From Pseudarthrobacter defluvii (lineage in GTDB: Bacteria; Actinomycetota; Actinomycetes; Actinomycetales; Micrococcaceae): DNA of 64,000 bases. The stretch lies in assembly GCF_030323865.1 (NCBI RefSeq), contig NZ_CP066362.1, positions 2,542,001-2,606,000 of the forward strand, given 5' to 3'. The notes under the pieces were generated by a model. It saw nothing but the letters and a program-made list of their open reading frames with translations. It searched no databases and had not been told where the DNA came from. The translations under genes were made by a program, and so were the position numbers. Numbering within the stretch: the first letter of the stretch is position 1; every line of letters begins with the position of its first letter. Positions 45,753-55,308 of this stretch are shown here, one piece after another.

Positions 45753-46736
45753 CTAGTTTGTCTCCAAAACCTTGCTGATGTTGTTCACATTGTCCGTCAT
45801 CCACTGCAGGTAGGTCCTGCCTTCAGGCAGGGTCTCGGTGAAGTCGACCACCGGAACACCAGCGGATTCGGCGGCCTTTTTCAGTGCCTCCGTCTGCGGG
45901 CCTTCCGTTTGGGCGTTGTAGGCCAGGAGGCGTACGGACTTGGAGCCAACCAGGTCCGTGGCCGCCTTCAGCACCGCGGGAGGAACGTCGCTGCCCTCTT
46001 CGATGGCAGCGGTGTATTGCTCAGGCGTGGCGTTCACCAGTCCCGCCTCCTCCAACAGGTACAGGGGGACAGGCTCCGTGACTGCAACGCGGCTGCCCGG
46101 CGTGGCCGCCTTCATGGCGTCCACCTTGGACTGAAGCTGTGACAGGGAGGACTTGAAGGAGTCCGCGTTGGCGGTGAAGGAGGCGGCCGAGGCAGGATCC
46201 AGCGACGCCAGCTTGCCCGCAATGGCGTCGGCCACGCGCTCCATTGCCGGCAGGCTGTACCAGACATGCTCATTCAGGCCGCCGTGATCGTGTGCATCGT
46301 GTCCGGCGGATTCCTCCGCGGGTGTTGCCGACGCGCCGGCCGTGGCGTCCTCCGGGTGGGCAAGGCCGGAAATTTCGACGGCGGTCAGCACGTTTGCACT
46401 GTCGATCCTGCTGCTCTCCACAAGGGTATGGATGAAGTCGTCGTAGCCGCCCCCGTTTTCGATGACCAGCTTCGACTTGGACACGGCCAGCCGGTCCTGG
46501 GCGTTCGCTTCGTAGGAGTGCGGATCCTGCCCGGCACTGTTGATGATCGAGGTGACCTTGACCCTGTCACCGCCGATGGTCCGTGCAATGTCGCCATATA
46601 CGTTCGTTGAGGCCACCACATTGATGCCCTGCGCCTCGTCCGGAGCCTGCGACGGCTGGGGGCTGCATGCACTGAGCAGGAGCCCGACGCCTGTCAGGGC
46701 GGCAAGGAAGGAGCTGGCAGTGGCTGTACGGCGCAC
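45753..46736 (-). CDS. znuA: Zinc-binding lipoprotein of the ZnuABC importer
   Basis: 327 residues. Signal peptide with lipobox LLSAC (Cys24), then a ZnuA/TroA-type cluster A-I binding protein. A His-rich loop (HDAHDHGGLNEHVWY, near 147-161) and the ligand segments DPHSYEANAQD and ESAGVPVVDFTETL are present. GTG start with GAGG at -8. A 29-bp palindrome lies 50-78 nt upstream. Confidence 0.93.
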   Translation of the reverse strand: MRRTATASSFLAALTGVGLLLSACSPQPSQAPDEAQGINVVASTNVYGDIARTIGGDRVKVTSIINSAGQDPHSYEANAQDRLAVSKSKLVIENGGGYDDFIHTLVESSRIDSANVLTAVEISGLAHPEDATAGASATPAEESAGHDAHDHGGLNEHVWYSLPAMERVADAIAGKLASLDPASAASFTANADSFKSSLSQLQSKVDAMKAATPGSRVAVTEPVPLYLLEEAGLVNATPEQYTAAIEEGSDVPPAVLKAATDLVGSKSVRLLAYNAQTEGPQTEALKKAAESAGVPVVDFTETLPEGRTYLQWMTDNVNNISKVLETN

Positions 46737-46785
46737 GAAAAACCTCGGTTCACACAGAAAGGGAAGGCGACTCAGCCAAGCCTAT

Positions 46786-46814
46786 ACCTAAATGCGAATG
46801 ATTCCTATTTAGGT
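46786..46814. promoter_or_regulatory. 29-bp palindromic operator (probable Zur box) upstream of znuA
   Basis: Outer 8-nt arms ACCTAAAT / ATTTAGGT and inner 4-nt arms GAAT / ATTC pair around a central G; only two positions per side mismatch. AT-rich in a GC-rich background. It fits a Fur-family site, with the probable Zur gene 2.7 kb away in the same cluster. A TATAGG just downstream on the minus strand may be the -10. Confidence 0.72.
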
Positions 46815-46874
46815 TGTGAAACCGGACCCGGCCGCCCCGAAGTGCCCCCCACAGCGGAGGGGCACCACGGGACG

Positions 46875-47945
46875 TCAGCCCCCGTTCGGCTGTCCCAACC
46901 GGCGGATGCCGGTGGCCTGGGTTGCGTCCCGGATTTCGCCGACGAGCTGTTCGATGACGTCCTCCAAAAAGAGGACGCCCCTGGTGTTGCCGTCAGGGCC
47001 GATCACCCGCGCCAGGTGGGATCCGGTACGCTGCATGACGGACATCGCCTTTTCGATCTCGTCACCCAGGGCAAGGTTGGCCAGCGACCGGATCCGGCTC
47101 TCGCCAATAGGCAGCTCGTAGCCCGACTCCGGAATGGACAGCACGTCCTTGACATGCAAGTAGCCGTACAGCATATCTTCGTCATCCAGCATGGGGAACC
47201 GCGAGAAGCCGGTTCTGCTGACGGCCTTCTCAAACTCCACCGGAGTGGTAGAGGCCCCCAGCATGACGAGCTTCTCGAGCGGCACCATGATGTCCTCCGC
47301 CGTGTGCTCCGAGAACTCAAGTGCACCGGTGATCAGCCCGGCGTCGTCGTCCACCAGTCCGTGACGGGTGGACTCCTGCACGATCGACTGCACCTCCTCC
47401 AGGGTGAAGGAGGATGTGACCTCGTCCTTGGGCTCGATCCGCATCAGCTTCAAAATGTGGTTGGCGGACCAGTTGAGGGCGGAAATCACAGGGTGGACCA
47501 GTCGTGAGATGAACAGCAGCGGCGGGGCCAGGAACAGGGCCGCCTTGTCGGCCACGGACACCGAAATGTTCTTGGGCACCATCTCGCCGAACGTCACGTG
47601 CAGGAACGTCACCACCATAAGGGCCACAGCGAAGGCCGCCACGTCGGCCACTTCCGCCGGCAGGCCCACGGTCTCGATGGGGACAGCCAGCAGGTGGTGG
47701 ATCGCCGGCTCGGCCACCAGCAGGATCAGCAGTGAACAGACGGTGATGCCCAGCTGTGCGCAGGCCAGCATCAGGGAGACGTTTTCCATGGCGCGCAGGG
47801 TGGTCTGGGCGCGTTTGGATCCGGTGTCAGCCAGAGGCTCGATCTGGCTGCGGCGCGCTGACATGATGGCGAATTCAGCGGCCACGAAAAAGGCGTTGCC
47901 CAGCAGGAGGAACCCCAGCCAGAGTATTCCGGCCCAGTCGCTCAT
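46875..47945 (-). CDS. CNNM/CorC-family membrane protein (DUF21-CBS)
   Basis: 356 residues. DUF21 membrane domain (about 1-180), then a CBS pair (about 205-325; EDIMVPLEKLVML, GFSRFPMLDDEDMLYGYLHVKDVL). The C-terminal CorC_HlyC domain is missing. The family moves Mg2+ or other divalent metals. Coupled to the upstream paralogue by an ATGA overlap. Confidence 0.88.
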   Translation of the reverse strand: MSDWAGILWLGFLLLGNAFFVAAEFAIMSARRSQIEPLADTGSKRAQTTLRAMENVSLMLACAQLGITVCSLLILLVAEPAIHHLLAVPIETVGLPAEVADVAAFAVALMVVTFLHVTFGEMVPKNISVSVADKAALFLAPPLLFISRLVHPVISALNWSANHILKLMRIEPKDEVTSSFTLEEVQSIVQESTRHGLVDDDAGLITGALEFSEHTAEDIMVPLEKLVMLGASTTPVEFEKAVSRTGFSRFPMLDDEDMLYGYLHVKDVLSIPESGYELPIGESRIRSLANLALGDEIEKAMSVMQRTGSHLARVIGPDGNTRGVLFLEDVIEQLVGEIRDATQATGIRRLGQPNGG

Positions 47946-49276
47946 GGCTTGCTCCTGTCATTGGCATCCTGCGCAGCCGGTTCCGCCACTGGGTGGAAGC
48001 AGATGCGGTCGATCCTGCGGCCGTCCATCCTGGTGACGCTGAGGGTTCCGCCGTTGACGTCTACTGTGTCGCCGACAACGGCAATCCTGCCCAGCTTGCT
48101 CATCACGTACCCGCCCACGGTTTCGTAGGCCGCTTCGTCCGGAACGCTCAGGCCCGGGATCTGCTCGGACAGTTCGTCGGGCCGGAGGAGCCCCGGAAAA
48201 TACCAGTCGCCGGAGGCGCTTTGCAGGAGTCCCGGGCGGACCCTGTCGTGCTCGTCCGCCACTTCCCCCACGATCTCCTCCACCAGGTCCTCCAGGGTGG
48301 CGATGCCTGCGGTTCCGCCATACTCGTCCAGCACCACAGCCAACTGCAGGTTTCCTTCCCGCAGTTCGGCCAGCAGCGCATCCAGGTGGATGGTTTCCGG
48401 AACGCGCAGCACCTCGGTCATGATGGCGCCGGCTTCGAGGTTTTGGCGGCGTTCCCATGGAACGGCAACCGCCTTCTTGACGTGCACCAGGCCGCGGATG
48501 TCGTCGGCGGAGTCACCGATGACGGGGAACCGCGAGTACCCGGTCCGGCGTGCCGCGTCCACCACGTCGGAAACCGGTTGGTCGGCGTCGATCGTCTCCA
48601 GCCGGATGCGCGGGGTCATGACGTCCGCCGCTGTCCGTGAGGAGAAATTCAACGTGCGGGCAATGAAGTTGGCCGTCCCGGCGTCGAGCGTTCCCATCGC
48701 CGCTGACCTGCGGACCAGCGAGGCAAGCTCCGCGGGTGTCCGCGCGCCCGAAATTTCCTCTTTGGCTTCCAGCCCAAAGATGTGAAGGATCCTGTTGGAG
48801 AAACCGTTGAGGACCAGGATGGCCGGCTTGAAGATCGTGGTGAAGACCAGCTGCGGCCCCGCCAGGGCCCGGCCCACGGGGAAGGCCAGCGCGATCGCCA
48901 TGTTTTTCGGCACCAGTTCACCCAGGAGCATGGACAGCAGCGTCGCCAGGACCATCGCCAGGATGAGCGAGACGGACTGCACCGCCACAGCGGGAAGTCC
49001 GACGGCGGCCAGCGGCGCCTCAAGGAGGCGGCCCACGGACGGTTCCATGACGTAACCGGTGAGCAGCGTGGTCAAGGTAATGCCGAGCTGGCAACTGGAC
49101 AACTGGGTCGATAGGGACTTAAGGCAGGTGAGCAGGGGCACTGCCCCTGTGTCGCCGTCGTCGATTGCGCGCTGGACAGTGGGCTGGTCCAGCGCGATGA
49201 GGGAGAATTCGACGGCAACAAAGAACCCGGTGCCGGCGATCAGCAGCAAGCCTGCTGCGAGGAGAAGCCACTCCAT
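47942..49276 (-). CDS. CNNM/CorC-family membrane protein (DUF21-CBS-CorC_HlyC)
   Basis: 444 residues. DUF21 membrane domain (1-190), CBS pair (about 215-335; DVMTPRIRLETID, RRTGYSRFPVIGDS), and the C-terminal CorC_HlyC transporter-associated domain (about 350-435). Likely partners with the shorter downstream paralogue as a heteromer, since the genes overlap in the order long-short. Confidence 0.9.
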   Translation of the reverse strand: MEWLLLAAGLLLIAGTGFFVAVEFSLIALDQPTVQRAIDDGDTGAVPLLTCLKSLSTQLSSCQLGITLTTLLTGYVMEPSVGRLLEAPLAAVGLPAVAVQSVSLILAMVLATLLSMLLGELVPKNMAIALAFPVGRALAGPQLVFTTIFKPAILVLNGFSNRILHIFGLEAKEEISGARTPAELASLVRRSAAMGTLDAGTANFIARTLNFSSRTAADVMTPRIRLETIDADQPVSDVVDAARRTGYSRFPVIGDSADDIRGLVHVKKAVAVPWERRQNLEAGAIMTEVLRVPETIHLDALLAELREGNLQLAVVLDEYGGTAGIATLEDLVEEIVGEVADEHDRVRPGLLQSASGDWYFPGLLRPDELSEQIPGLSVPDEAAYETVGGYVMSKLGRIAVVGDTVDVNGGTLSVTRMDGRRIDRICFHPVAEPAAQDANDRSKP

Positions 49277-49832
49277 TCAGCATCCCGCCTGAGGTGCGAA
49301 AGTTGCAGTATGCGTGCTGAATGGGGGTTTGGAGAAGCTGTTTCGTCCCGGCGGAGGATGGTCGGCTGATACCGATGCCTGGTCCGTGCGGGTTGCGGCG
49401 AGCTGGGCCGTTGGCTGGTGATGGGCGCGTTGTCGGGGTTTGCCGGCTCTGTGGGCGGACTGCGCGGTGCTTCTCTTCATGCTCCGCTGACAGCGCCCAG
49501 GCCGGCACCTAGATTTACTGTCCATAAGAATTTCAGTCTACAGGAGCGGCCTTTGCCGGAGGGGCCGCACAAGGGCGGAAGACCGCCCGTTTCCGGCCCC
49601 CGGCAACCGTCGCGGTGATGGCCCGGGGCCTGCCGGCGTAAACGGAATAGCCGGTATATTTCGGGCCCCGTTCGCCACGTCATGATTTGGGTCACCCTTA
49701 TTGGCAGTTAACACGGAATGCTCACTAGACTTGCAAAGGTCCGGGTTCAGAGGACAGAGACTGGTTCGAACGTAGTGCTGAAGCACCGGGGGGCCAAAGA
49801 GAAATCAAACTCATGGAAGAGGCGTATTTCAA
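49277..49832. promoter_or_regulatory. Divergent intergenic region between CNNM gene and kgd
   Basis: 556 nt without a convincing gene. A GGGCGG/CCGCCC hairpin lies at 49573-49588. TTGGCA at 49701-49706 followed by TAGACT at 49726-49731 (19-nt spacer) could drive kgd, about 100 nt upstream of its start. Small open frames here lack ribosome sites and family likeness. Confidence 0.35.
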
Positions 49833-52800
49833 GTGCCAGAGCAGCCAAGCCACCGTCTACCAGAGGAATTTGGCGGGAACGAGTGGCTCGTTGACGAACT
49901 GTACGAGCAGTACCAACAGGACAAGAACGCGGTGGACGCCAAGTGGTGGCCCCTGTTTGAATCCTTCGACTCGGGCAACGGTTCTTCTTCCAACGGAAAT
50001 TCCGCGCACACTGCCAACCCTCCCACCAGGGAACTCCCCGTCGTAAAATCGGCTCCCGCCGCGCCGGCACCGTCGCCGGCAGCTGCCCCTGCCGCTCCCC
50101 CGGCGGCACCGGCCGCCGCTGCCCCTGCAGCAGCCCCCGCGCCCGTCAAGAAGGCCCCGGCAACCGAGGCCCGCGACGGCGGCAAGAAGACTGAGGCCGG
50201 CACCGGCTCGCAGCCCATCCCGGCCCAGCTGCCCAAGAACGTCAAGGCCCCCACCGCACCCGAGGAAGACGTCGTCTCCGTCCTCCGCGGCCCTGCCAAG
50301 GCCATCGCCACCAACATGGTCACCAGCCTCCAGGTGCCCACGGCCACCAGCGTGCGCGCCATCCCCGCCAAGTTGCTCATCGACAACCGCGTGGTCATCA
50401 ACTCCAACCTGGCCCGCGCCCGCGGCGGCAAGGTGTCCTTCACCCACCTCATCGGCTATGCCGTGATCCGGGCGCTTTCCCAGTTCCCGTCGATGAACGT
50501 GTACTACGACGAGGTGGACGGCAAGCCCGTCGCCGTCCAGCCGGCACACGTCAACTTCGGCATCGCCATCGACATGCCCAAGCCCGACGGCACCCGCCTG
50601 CTCATGGTCCCGAACATCAAGAAGGCCGAGACCCTCAACTTCGCCGAGTTCTGGCACACCTACGAGGACCTCATCAAGCGGGCCCGCAACGGTAAGCTCA
50701 CCGCCGAGGACCACCAGGGCACCACCGTGTCCCTGACCAACCCCGGCGGCATCGGAACCGTGCACTCGGTACCGCGCCTCTCCAAGGGCCAGGCTGCCAT
50801 CATCGGCGTCGGCGCCCTCGACTACCCCGCTGAGTTCCAGGGCGCCAGCGAGAAAATCATCGCCCAGAACGCCATCAGCAAGGTCCTCACCCTGACCTCG
50901 ACCTACGACCACCGCGTCATCCAGGGCGCCGGCAGCGGCGAGTTCCTGAAGCTGGTCCACCAGCTCCTGCTGGGTGCACAGAACTTCTACGACGAGATCT
51001 TCGAAGCACTGCGCATCCCCTACGAGCCCGTCCGCTGGAGCCCCGACCTGCAAGTCGACCCCGCGGACGAGATCAACAAGGTGGCCCGGATCCAGCAGCT
51101 GATCCACTCCTTCCGCGTGCGCGGGCACCTCATGGCTGACACCGATCCGCTGGAATACGTGCAGCGCAAGCACCCGGACCTTGACGTCCTCACGTACGGC
51201 CTGACCCTTTGGGACCTGGACCGCGAATGGCCCACCGGCGGCTTCGGCGGCAAGCCGATGCTCAAGTTCCGCGACATCCTCGGCGTCCTGCGCGATGCCT
51301 ACTGCCGCACCACCGGCATCGAGTACATGCACATCCAGGAACCTGCCGAGCGCAAGTGGTTCCAGGACCAGCTGGAACACCCCTACTCCAAGCCCAGCCG
51401 GGAAGAGCAGCTGCGGATCGTCTCCAAGCTCAACGCTGCCGAGGCATTCGAGACCTTCCTGCAGACCAAGTTCGTGGGCCAGAAGCGCTTCTCCCTTGAG
51501 GGCGGCGAATCCCTGATCCCGCTGCTGGACGCGATCATGTCCGATGCCGCCGACGACGGCCTGGACGAGGTTGCCATCGGCATGGCCCACCGTGGCCGCC
51601 TCAACGTCCTGACCAACATCGCCGGCAAGACCTACGCACAGGTGTTCCGCGAATTCGAGGGTACCCAGGATCCCCGCTCCGTACAGGGATCCGGCGACGT
51701 CAAGTACCACCTGGGCACCGAAGGTACGTTCACCTCGGACAACGGCAAGGAAACCAAGGTATACCTCGCCGCCAACCCGTCGCACCTGGAAGCCGTGGAC
51801 TCCGTCCTTGAGGGCATCGTCCGGGCCAAGCAGGACCGCCTGGACCAGGGCGAATCGTTCCCCGTCCTGCCCATCATGGTGCACGGTGACGCAGCCTTCG
51901 CCGGACAGGGAGTTGTGGCCGAGACCCTCAACCTGTCCCAGCTCCGCGGCTACCGCACCGGTGGCACCATCCACATCGTGGTCAACAACCAGGTGGGCTT
52001 CACCACCGCCCCGTCGTCGTCACGTTCGTCCACGTACTCCACCGACGTCGCCAAGATGATCCAGGCGCCGGTCTTCCACGTGAACGGCGACGACCCTGAG
52101 GCCGTTGTCCGCATCGGCCAGCTGGCCTACGAGTTCCGGCAGCGCTTCCACAAGGACGTTGTCATCGACATGGTGTGCTACCGCCGCCGGGGCCACAACG
52201 AGGGTGACGACCCCTCGATGACCCAGCCGCTGATGTACAACCTGATCGAAGCCAAGCGCTCCGTCCGCAAGCTGTACACCGAATCGCTCATCGGCCGCGG
52301 GGACATCACCGAGGAAGAAGCGGAGCAGCTGCTCCGCGACTACCAGGAACGGCTGGAACGGGTCTTCGCCGAGACCCACGCCGCCCAGACCTCTCCGATC
52401 CCGATCGTGACCGCGGATTCCGCCGCAGTGTCCGACATCGAACGGCCCAAGGCCCAGCAGTCCGATTCCAACGTCAGCGCGCCGGCCTCCACGGCCATCA
52501 GCGCCGAAACGCTGGCCCGGATCGGCAAGGCACACGTGGAGATCCCCGACGGCTTCACGGTCCACCCCAAGCTGAAGCAGCTGCTTGAAAAGCGCGAGCA
52601 GATGTCCCGCCAGGGCGGCATCGACTGGGGCTTCGGCGAGATCGCTGCCTTCGGTTCCCTGATCATGGAAGGCGTCCCCGTACGCCTGGCCGGCCAGGAC
52701 TCCCGCCGCGGTACGTTCGTCCAGCGCCACGCCGTCTTCCACGACCGCGCCAACGGCAAGGAATGGCTGCCCCTGGGCAACCTCTCCGACGACCAGGCCA

Positions 52801-53642
52801 AGCTGTGGATCTACGACTCCCTGCTGTCCGAATACGCGGCCATGGGCTTCGAGTACGGCTACTCCGTGGAGCGCCCGGATGCCCTGGTCCTCTGGGAGGC
52901 CCAGTTCGGCGACTTCGTCAACGGTGCACAGACCATCATTGATGAGTTCATCTCCTCGGCGGAGCAGAAGTGGGGACAGCGCTCCTCGCTGGTCCTGATG
53001 CTCCCGCACGGCTACGAAGGCCAGGGCCCGGACCACTCCTCGGCAAGGATCGAGCGCTTCCTGCAGCTGTGCGCGGAGGACAACATGATCGTGGCGAACC
53101 CCACCACCGCCGCCTCGCACTTCCACCTGCTGCGCCGCCAGGCGTACAGCCGCCCGCGCAAGCCGCTGATCATCTTCACCCCCAAGCAGCTGCTTCGCCT
53201 GAAGGCCGCCGCCTCGTCGGTGGAAGACTTCACCAACGGCACCTTCCGCCCGGTCATCGGCGAGCATGAGCAGCTGCCGGCCACCGCCGTCGAACGCGTG
53301 CTCCTGGTCTCCGGCCGCCTGTACTACGATCTCCTGTCCACCCGGCAGAAGACCGGCGACCAGACCACTGCCATCGTCCGCGTGGAGCAGCTGTACCCGC
53401 TGCCGCACCAGGAGATCGCAGCGGAACTCGCCAAGTACCCCAACGCCGAAGTGGTGTGGGCACAGGACGAGCCCGCAAACCAGGGACCGTGGCCGTTCGT
53501 CGGCCTGCACCTGCCGGAGATCCTTGACCGCCGCGTGCGGCTGGTGTCCCGGCCGGCATCCGCCTCCACGGCTGCCGGTTCCATGAAGCGCCACGCCGCG
53601 GAACAGGATGCCCTCCTGAAGCAGGCATTTGAGCGGAAGTAG
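49833..53642 (+). CDS. kgd: Multifunctional 2-oxoglutarate metabolism enzyme (Kgd/OdhA)
   Basis: 1269 residues. Combines an E2-like succinyltransferase domain with a thiamine-dependent 2-oxoglutarate dehydrogenase/decarboxylase. An N-terminal helix (16-42, FGGNEWLVDELYEQYQQD) is followed by an Ala/Pro linker (about 70-110), the acyltransferase core with catalytic His360 in TYDHRVIQ, and the E1 domain (MAHRGRLNVLTNIAGK near 583; RRRGHNEGDDPSMTQP). No lipoyl domain is present, so it relies on the pyruvate-dehydrogenase E2 for lipoate. GTG start. This is the TCA-cycle entry to succinyl-CoA, normally governed by an FHA protein (OdhI/GarA) not seen here. Confidence 0.97.
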   Translation: MPEQPSHRLPEEFGGNEWLVDELYEQYQQDKNAVDAKWWPLFESFDSGNGSSSNGNSAHTANPPTRELPVVKSAPAAPAPSPAAAPAAPPAAPAAAAPAAAPAPVKKAPATEARDGGKKTEAGTGSQPIPAQLPKNVKAPTAPEEDVVSVLRGPAKAIATNMVTSLQVPTATSVRAIPAKLLIDNRVVINSNLARARGGKVSFTHLIGYAVIRALSQFPSMNVYYDEVDGKPVAVQPAHVNFGIAIDMPKPDGTRLLMVPNIKKAETLNFAEFWHTYEDLIKRARNGKLTAEDHQGTTVSLTNPGGIGTVHSVPRLSKGQAAIIGVGALDYPAEFQGASEKIIAQNAISKVLTLTSTYDHRVIQGAGSGEFLKLVHQLLLGAQNFYDEIFEALRIPYEPVRWSPDLQVDPADEINKVARIQQLIHSFRVRGHLMADTDPLEYVQRKHPDLDVLTYGLTLWDLDREWPTGGFGGKPMLKFRDILGVLRDAYCRTTGIEYMHIQEPAERKWFQDQLEHPYSKPSREEQLRIVSKLNAAEAFETFLQTKFVGQKRFSLEGGESLIPLLDAIMSDAADDGLDEVAIGMAHRGRLNVLTNIAGKTYAQVFREFEGTQDPRSVQGSGDVKYHLGTEGTFTSDNGKETKVYLAANPSHLEAVDSVLEGIVRAKQDRLDQGESFPVLPIMVHGDAAFAGQGVVAETLNLSQLRGYRTGGTIHIVVNNQVGFTTAPSSSRSSTYSTDVAKMIQAPVFHVNGDDPEAVVRIGQLAYEFRQRFHKDVVIDMVCYRRRGHNEGDDPSMTQPLMYNLIEAKRSVRKLYTESLIGRGDITEEEAEQLLRDYQERLERVFAETHAAQTSPIPIVTADSAAVSDIERPKAQQSDSNVSAPASTAISAETLARIGKAHVEIPDGFTVHPKLKQLLEKREQMSRQGGIDWGFGEIAAFGSLIMEGVPVRLAGQDSRRGTFVQRHAVFHDRANGKEWLPLGNLSDDQAKLWIYDSLLSEYAAMGFEYGYSVERPDALVLWEAQFGDFVNGAQTIIDEFISSAEQKWGQRSSLVLMLPHGYEGQGPDHSSARIERFLQLCAEDNMIVANPTTAASHFHLLRRQAYSRPRKPLIIFTPKQLLRLKAAASSVEDFTNGTFRPVIGEHEQLPATAVERVLLVSGRLYYDLLSTRQKTGDQTTAIVRVEQLYPLPHQEIAAELAKYPNAEVVWAQDEPANQGPWPFVGLHLPEILDRRVRLVSRPASASTAAGSMKRHAAEQDALLKQAFERK

Positions 53643-53650
53643 CAGTAAGG

Positions 53651-53700
53651 CTGCCCGGCCGGACGTCGAAATACCAGACTCCGGCCGGGCAGTTCTGTTT
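53651..53700 (+). terminator. Intrinsic terminator of kgd
   Basis: A perfect 13-bp stem CTGCCCGGCCGGA / TCCGGCCGGGCAG (53651-53663 with 53680-53692) and then TTCTGTTT. Confidence 0.85.
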
Positions 53701-53797
53701 AATGGACTGACAGCGCCGCCTTCAACCACCGCAGCCGCGGCGGCGGCGGTGGCAGCGGCCGTCCGAAGTAGACCCGTACCGAAGTAAAGAGGAACGC

Positions 53798-54397
53798 GTG
53801 GAAGACAGGAAGCTGCGGATCGCAGCTGTAGGAGATGAATTGCTGGCCGGACTGGGTGATCCCCGGGCGCTTGGCTGGCTGGGCCGCGTGCTGGCCCGCA
53901 CTCCCCAGGACGGCATGCTGCTGGAAAGCTACGCGCTCCCCTGCCCGCAGGAAGGTACCGAGGGGCTGGCGGCACGCTGGCTGGACGAAGCCGGCCGCCG
54001 TTTCAGCGCCCAGGCGGAGAACCGGCTGGTGATCGGCCTGTCAGGACGTGACATCGAGTTTGGCCTGTCCACCGCGCGGAGCAGGCTGAACCTGGCCAAC
54101 ATCCTGGACTCGGCTTCCCAGAACCGCATCGAGGTTTTCGTGGTGGGACCGCCCCCCACGCTCGATCCGGCCCAGAACCGGCGGCTTGACGAGTTGAATA
54201 CCGCCTTCGCTGATGTCACCACCCGCCGCAAGCACCTTTACGTCGACACCTTCTCACCGCTCCTGAACCACGAACAGTGGCGCCAGGACCTGGCGGCCAA
54301 CGGTGGTACGCCGGGCCAGGCCGGTTACGGCCTCATGGCCTGGCTGGTGCTGCACCGCGGCTGGTTCCAGTGGCTGGGCCTGGAAGCGCCGCAGTAG
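53798..54397 (+). CDS. GDSL/SGNH-fold protein lacking catalytic residues
   Basis: 199 residues, of SGNH-hydrolase length. Block I reads AAVGDELLAGLGD: the catalytic serine of GDSL is Glu14. Block III, GxND in active enzymes, reads LSGRD (Asn to Arg84), and the C-terminal DxxH block reads NGGTPGQAGYGLM with neither Asp nor His. The fold is kept but the active-site triad and oxyanion Asn are gone, so hydrolysis is unlikely. No signal peptide. GTG start with AGAGGAA upstream. Stands alone after kgd. Confidence 0.72.
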   Translation: MEDRKLRIAAVGDELLAGLGDPRALGWLGRVLARTPQDGMLLESYALPCPQEGTEGLAARWLDEAGRRFSAQAENRLVIGLSGRDIEFGLSTARSRLNLANILDSASQNRIEVFVVGPPPTLDPAQNRRLDELNTAFADVTTRRKHLYVDTFSPLLNHEQWRQDLAANGGTPGQAGYGLMAWLVLHRGWFQWLGLEAPQ

Positions 54398-54403
54398 CTT
54401 CGA

Positions 54404-54463
54404 GATATATCTTGACCCTGCCCAGGGGCGGCGATAGGTTGTAGTGGCAGCGCGATATATCGC
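54404..54463 (+). promoter_or_regulatory. Promoter with flanking GATATATC operators for DUF4097-padR
   Basis: A -35 TTGACC (54412-54417) and -10 TAGGTT (54435-54440) with a 17-nt spacer are flanked by the palindromes GATATATC (54404-54411) and GCGATATATCGC (54452-54463). The placement touches the -35 and the likely start region. The downstream operon ends in a PadR regulator, so autorepression is the likely control. Confidence 0.65.
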
Positions 54464-54477
54464 CTTTGGAGGGGACC

Positions 54478-55308
54478 GTGGCCGAGGAAACCTGGACTGT
54501 TGAGAGCCCGCAGACCATTGTCGTAGGGGACGTGGCGTCCCTCAAGCTGGGGATGGTCCGCGGCAGCTTCCACGTCGTGGCGCACACCGAACCCGAGGTC
54601 CGGTTGGAGGTGTCGGAGGTCCACGGCGACCCCGTGTCCGTCTCCCTCAGTGGCGGCAGGTTGGAGGTGCGGCACCAGCTGCACGGCGCCCAGGGGTGGT
54701 TCAAGAACCTGATGGAGACGGTCAACCACAACAGCGGGAATTCAGCCGTCATCACCATCGCAATTCCCGGCAGCGTCGAGGTCGAAGCGGGAACCGTCAG
54801 CGGTGATGGACTGGTTTCCGGTACCTCCGCCCACGTACGCCTCAATACCGTCTCCGGTACGGTCGCCGCAGAGGGCACGTCCGGCGAACTGCAGGTCAAC
54901 ACCGTCAGCGGAAGCGTGGCCGTCCGGGACCACCGCGGCGTACTCACCGCCAAGAGCGTCTCCGGCGAGATTACGGCGTCTGGCCACTTATCCAATGTGC
55001 GTACCAACACGGTCAGCGGCCACCTCAGCTTCGACCTGCTCGACTTCACCCGGGACTTCGGCTCGAACTCGGTTTCGGGCGACCTCACCATCCGGCTGCC
55101 CCATGACGTAGGTGTGGACATTGTGGCCAAGTCCGCCGGCGGTGCGGTGGTTCTTGACGGCCAGCAGTGCCTCCTGGCCAACGGCAAGGTGGAGACCATT
55201 GCCGGGCCGGATGGGCAACTGATGCTGGTGCGGACCAACTCCGTGTCCGGCAAGACCTCCATCTTCCACGCTCCGGCACCGGTTGGCGGCGGCGAACGGG
55301 AACGCTGA
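54478..55308 (+). CDS. DUF4097-family beta-strand repeat protein
   Basis: 276 residues from the GTG at 54478 (GGAGGGG 5 nt before it); a TTG 12 nt upstream is rejected. After an N-terminal sandwich (1-105) come repeated strands each centred on VSG: NTVSG twice, KSVSG, NTVSG, NSVSG twice, giving a stacked right-handed beta-helix-like structure. No signal peptide or membrane helix, so it is cytoplasmic as written. Often encoded with PadR regulators, as here; a role in sensing envelope stress is suspected in this family but not shown. Confidence 0.85.
   Translation: MAEETWTVESPQTIVVGDVASLKLGMVRGSFHVVAHTEPEVRLEVSEVHGDPVSVSLSGGRLEVRHQLHGAQGWFKNLMETVNHNSGNSAVITIAIPGSVEVEAGTVSGDGLVSGTSAHVRLNTVSGTVAAEGTSGELQVNTVSGSVAVRDHRGVLTAKSVSGEITASGHLSNVRTNTVSGHLSFDLLDFTRDFGSNSVSGDLTIRLPHDVGVDIVAKSAGGAVVLDGQQCLLANGKVETIAGPDGQLMLVRTNSVSGKTSIFHAPAPVGGGERER

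Noticed and set aside
49321..49512. Small plus-strand gene upstream of kgd
   Set aside because: No ribosome binding site, Arg/Gly-rich composition, no conserved pattern.
49857..53975. Two open frames of 705 and 651 codons on the minus strand opposite kgd
   Set aside because: Antisense shadows of kgd without recognisable domains or ribosome sites.
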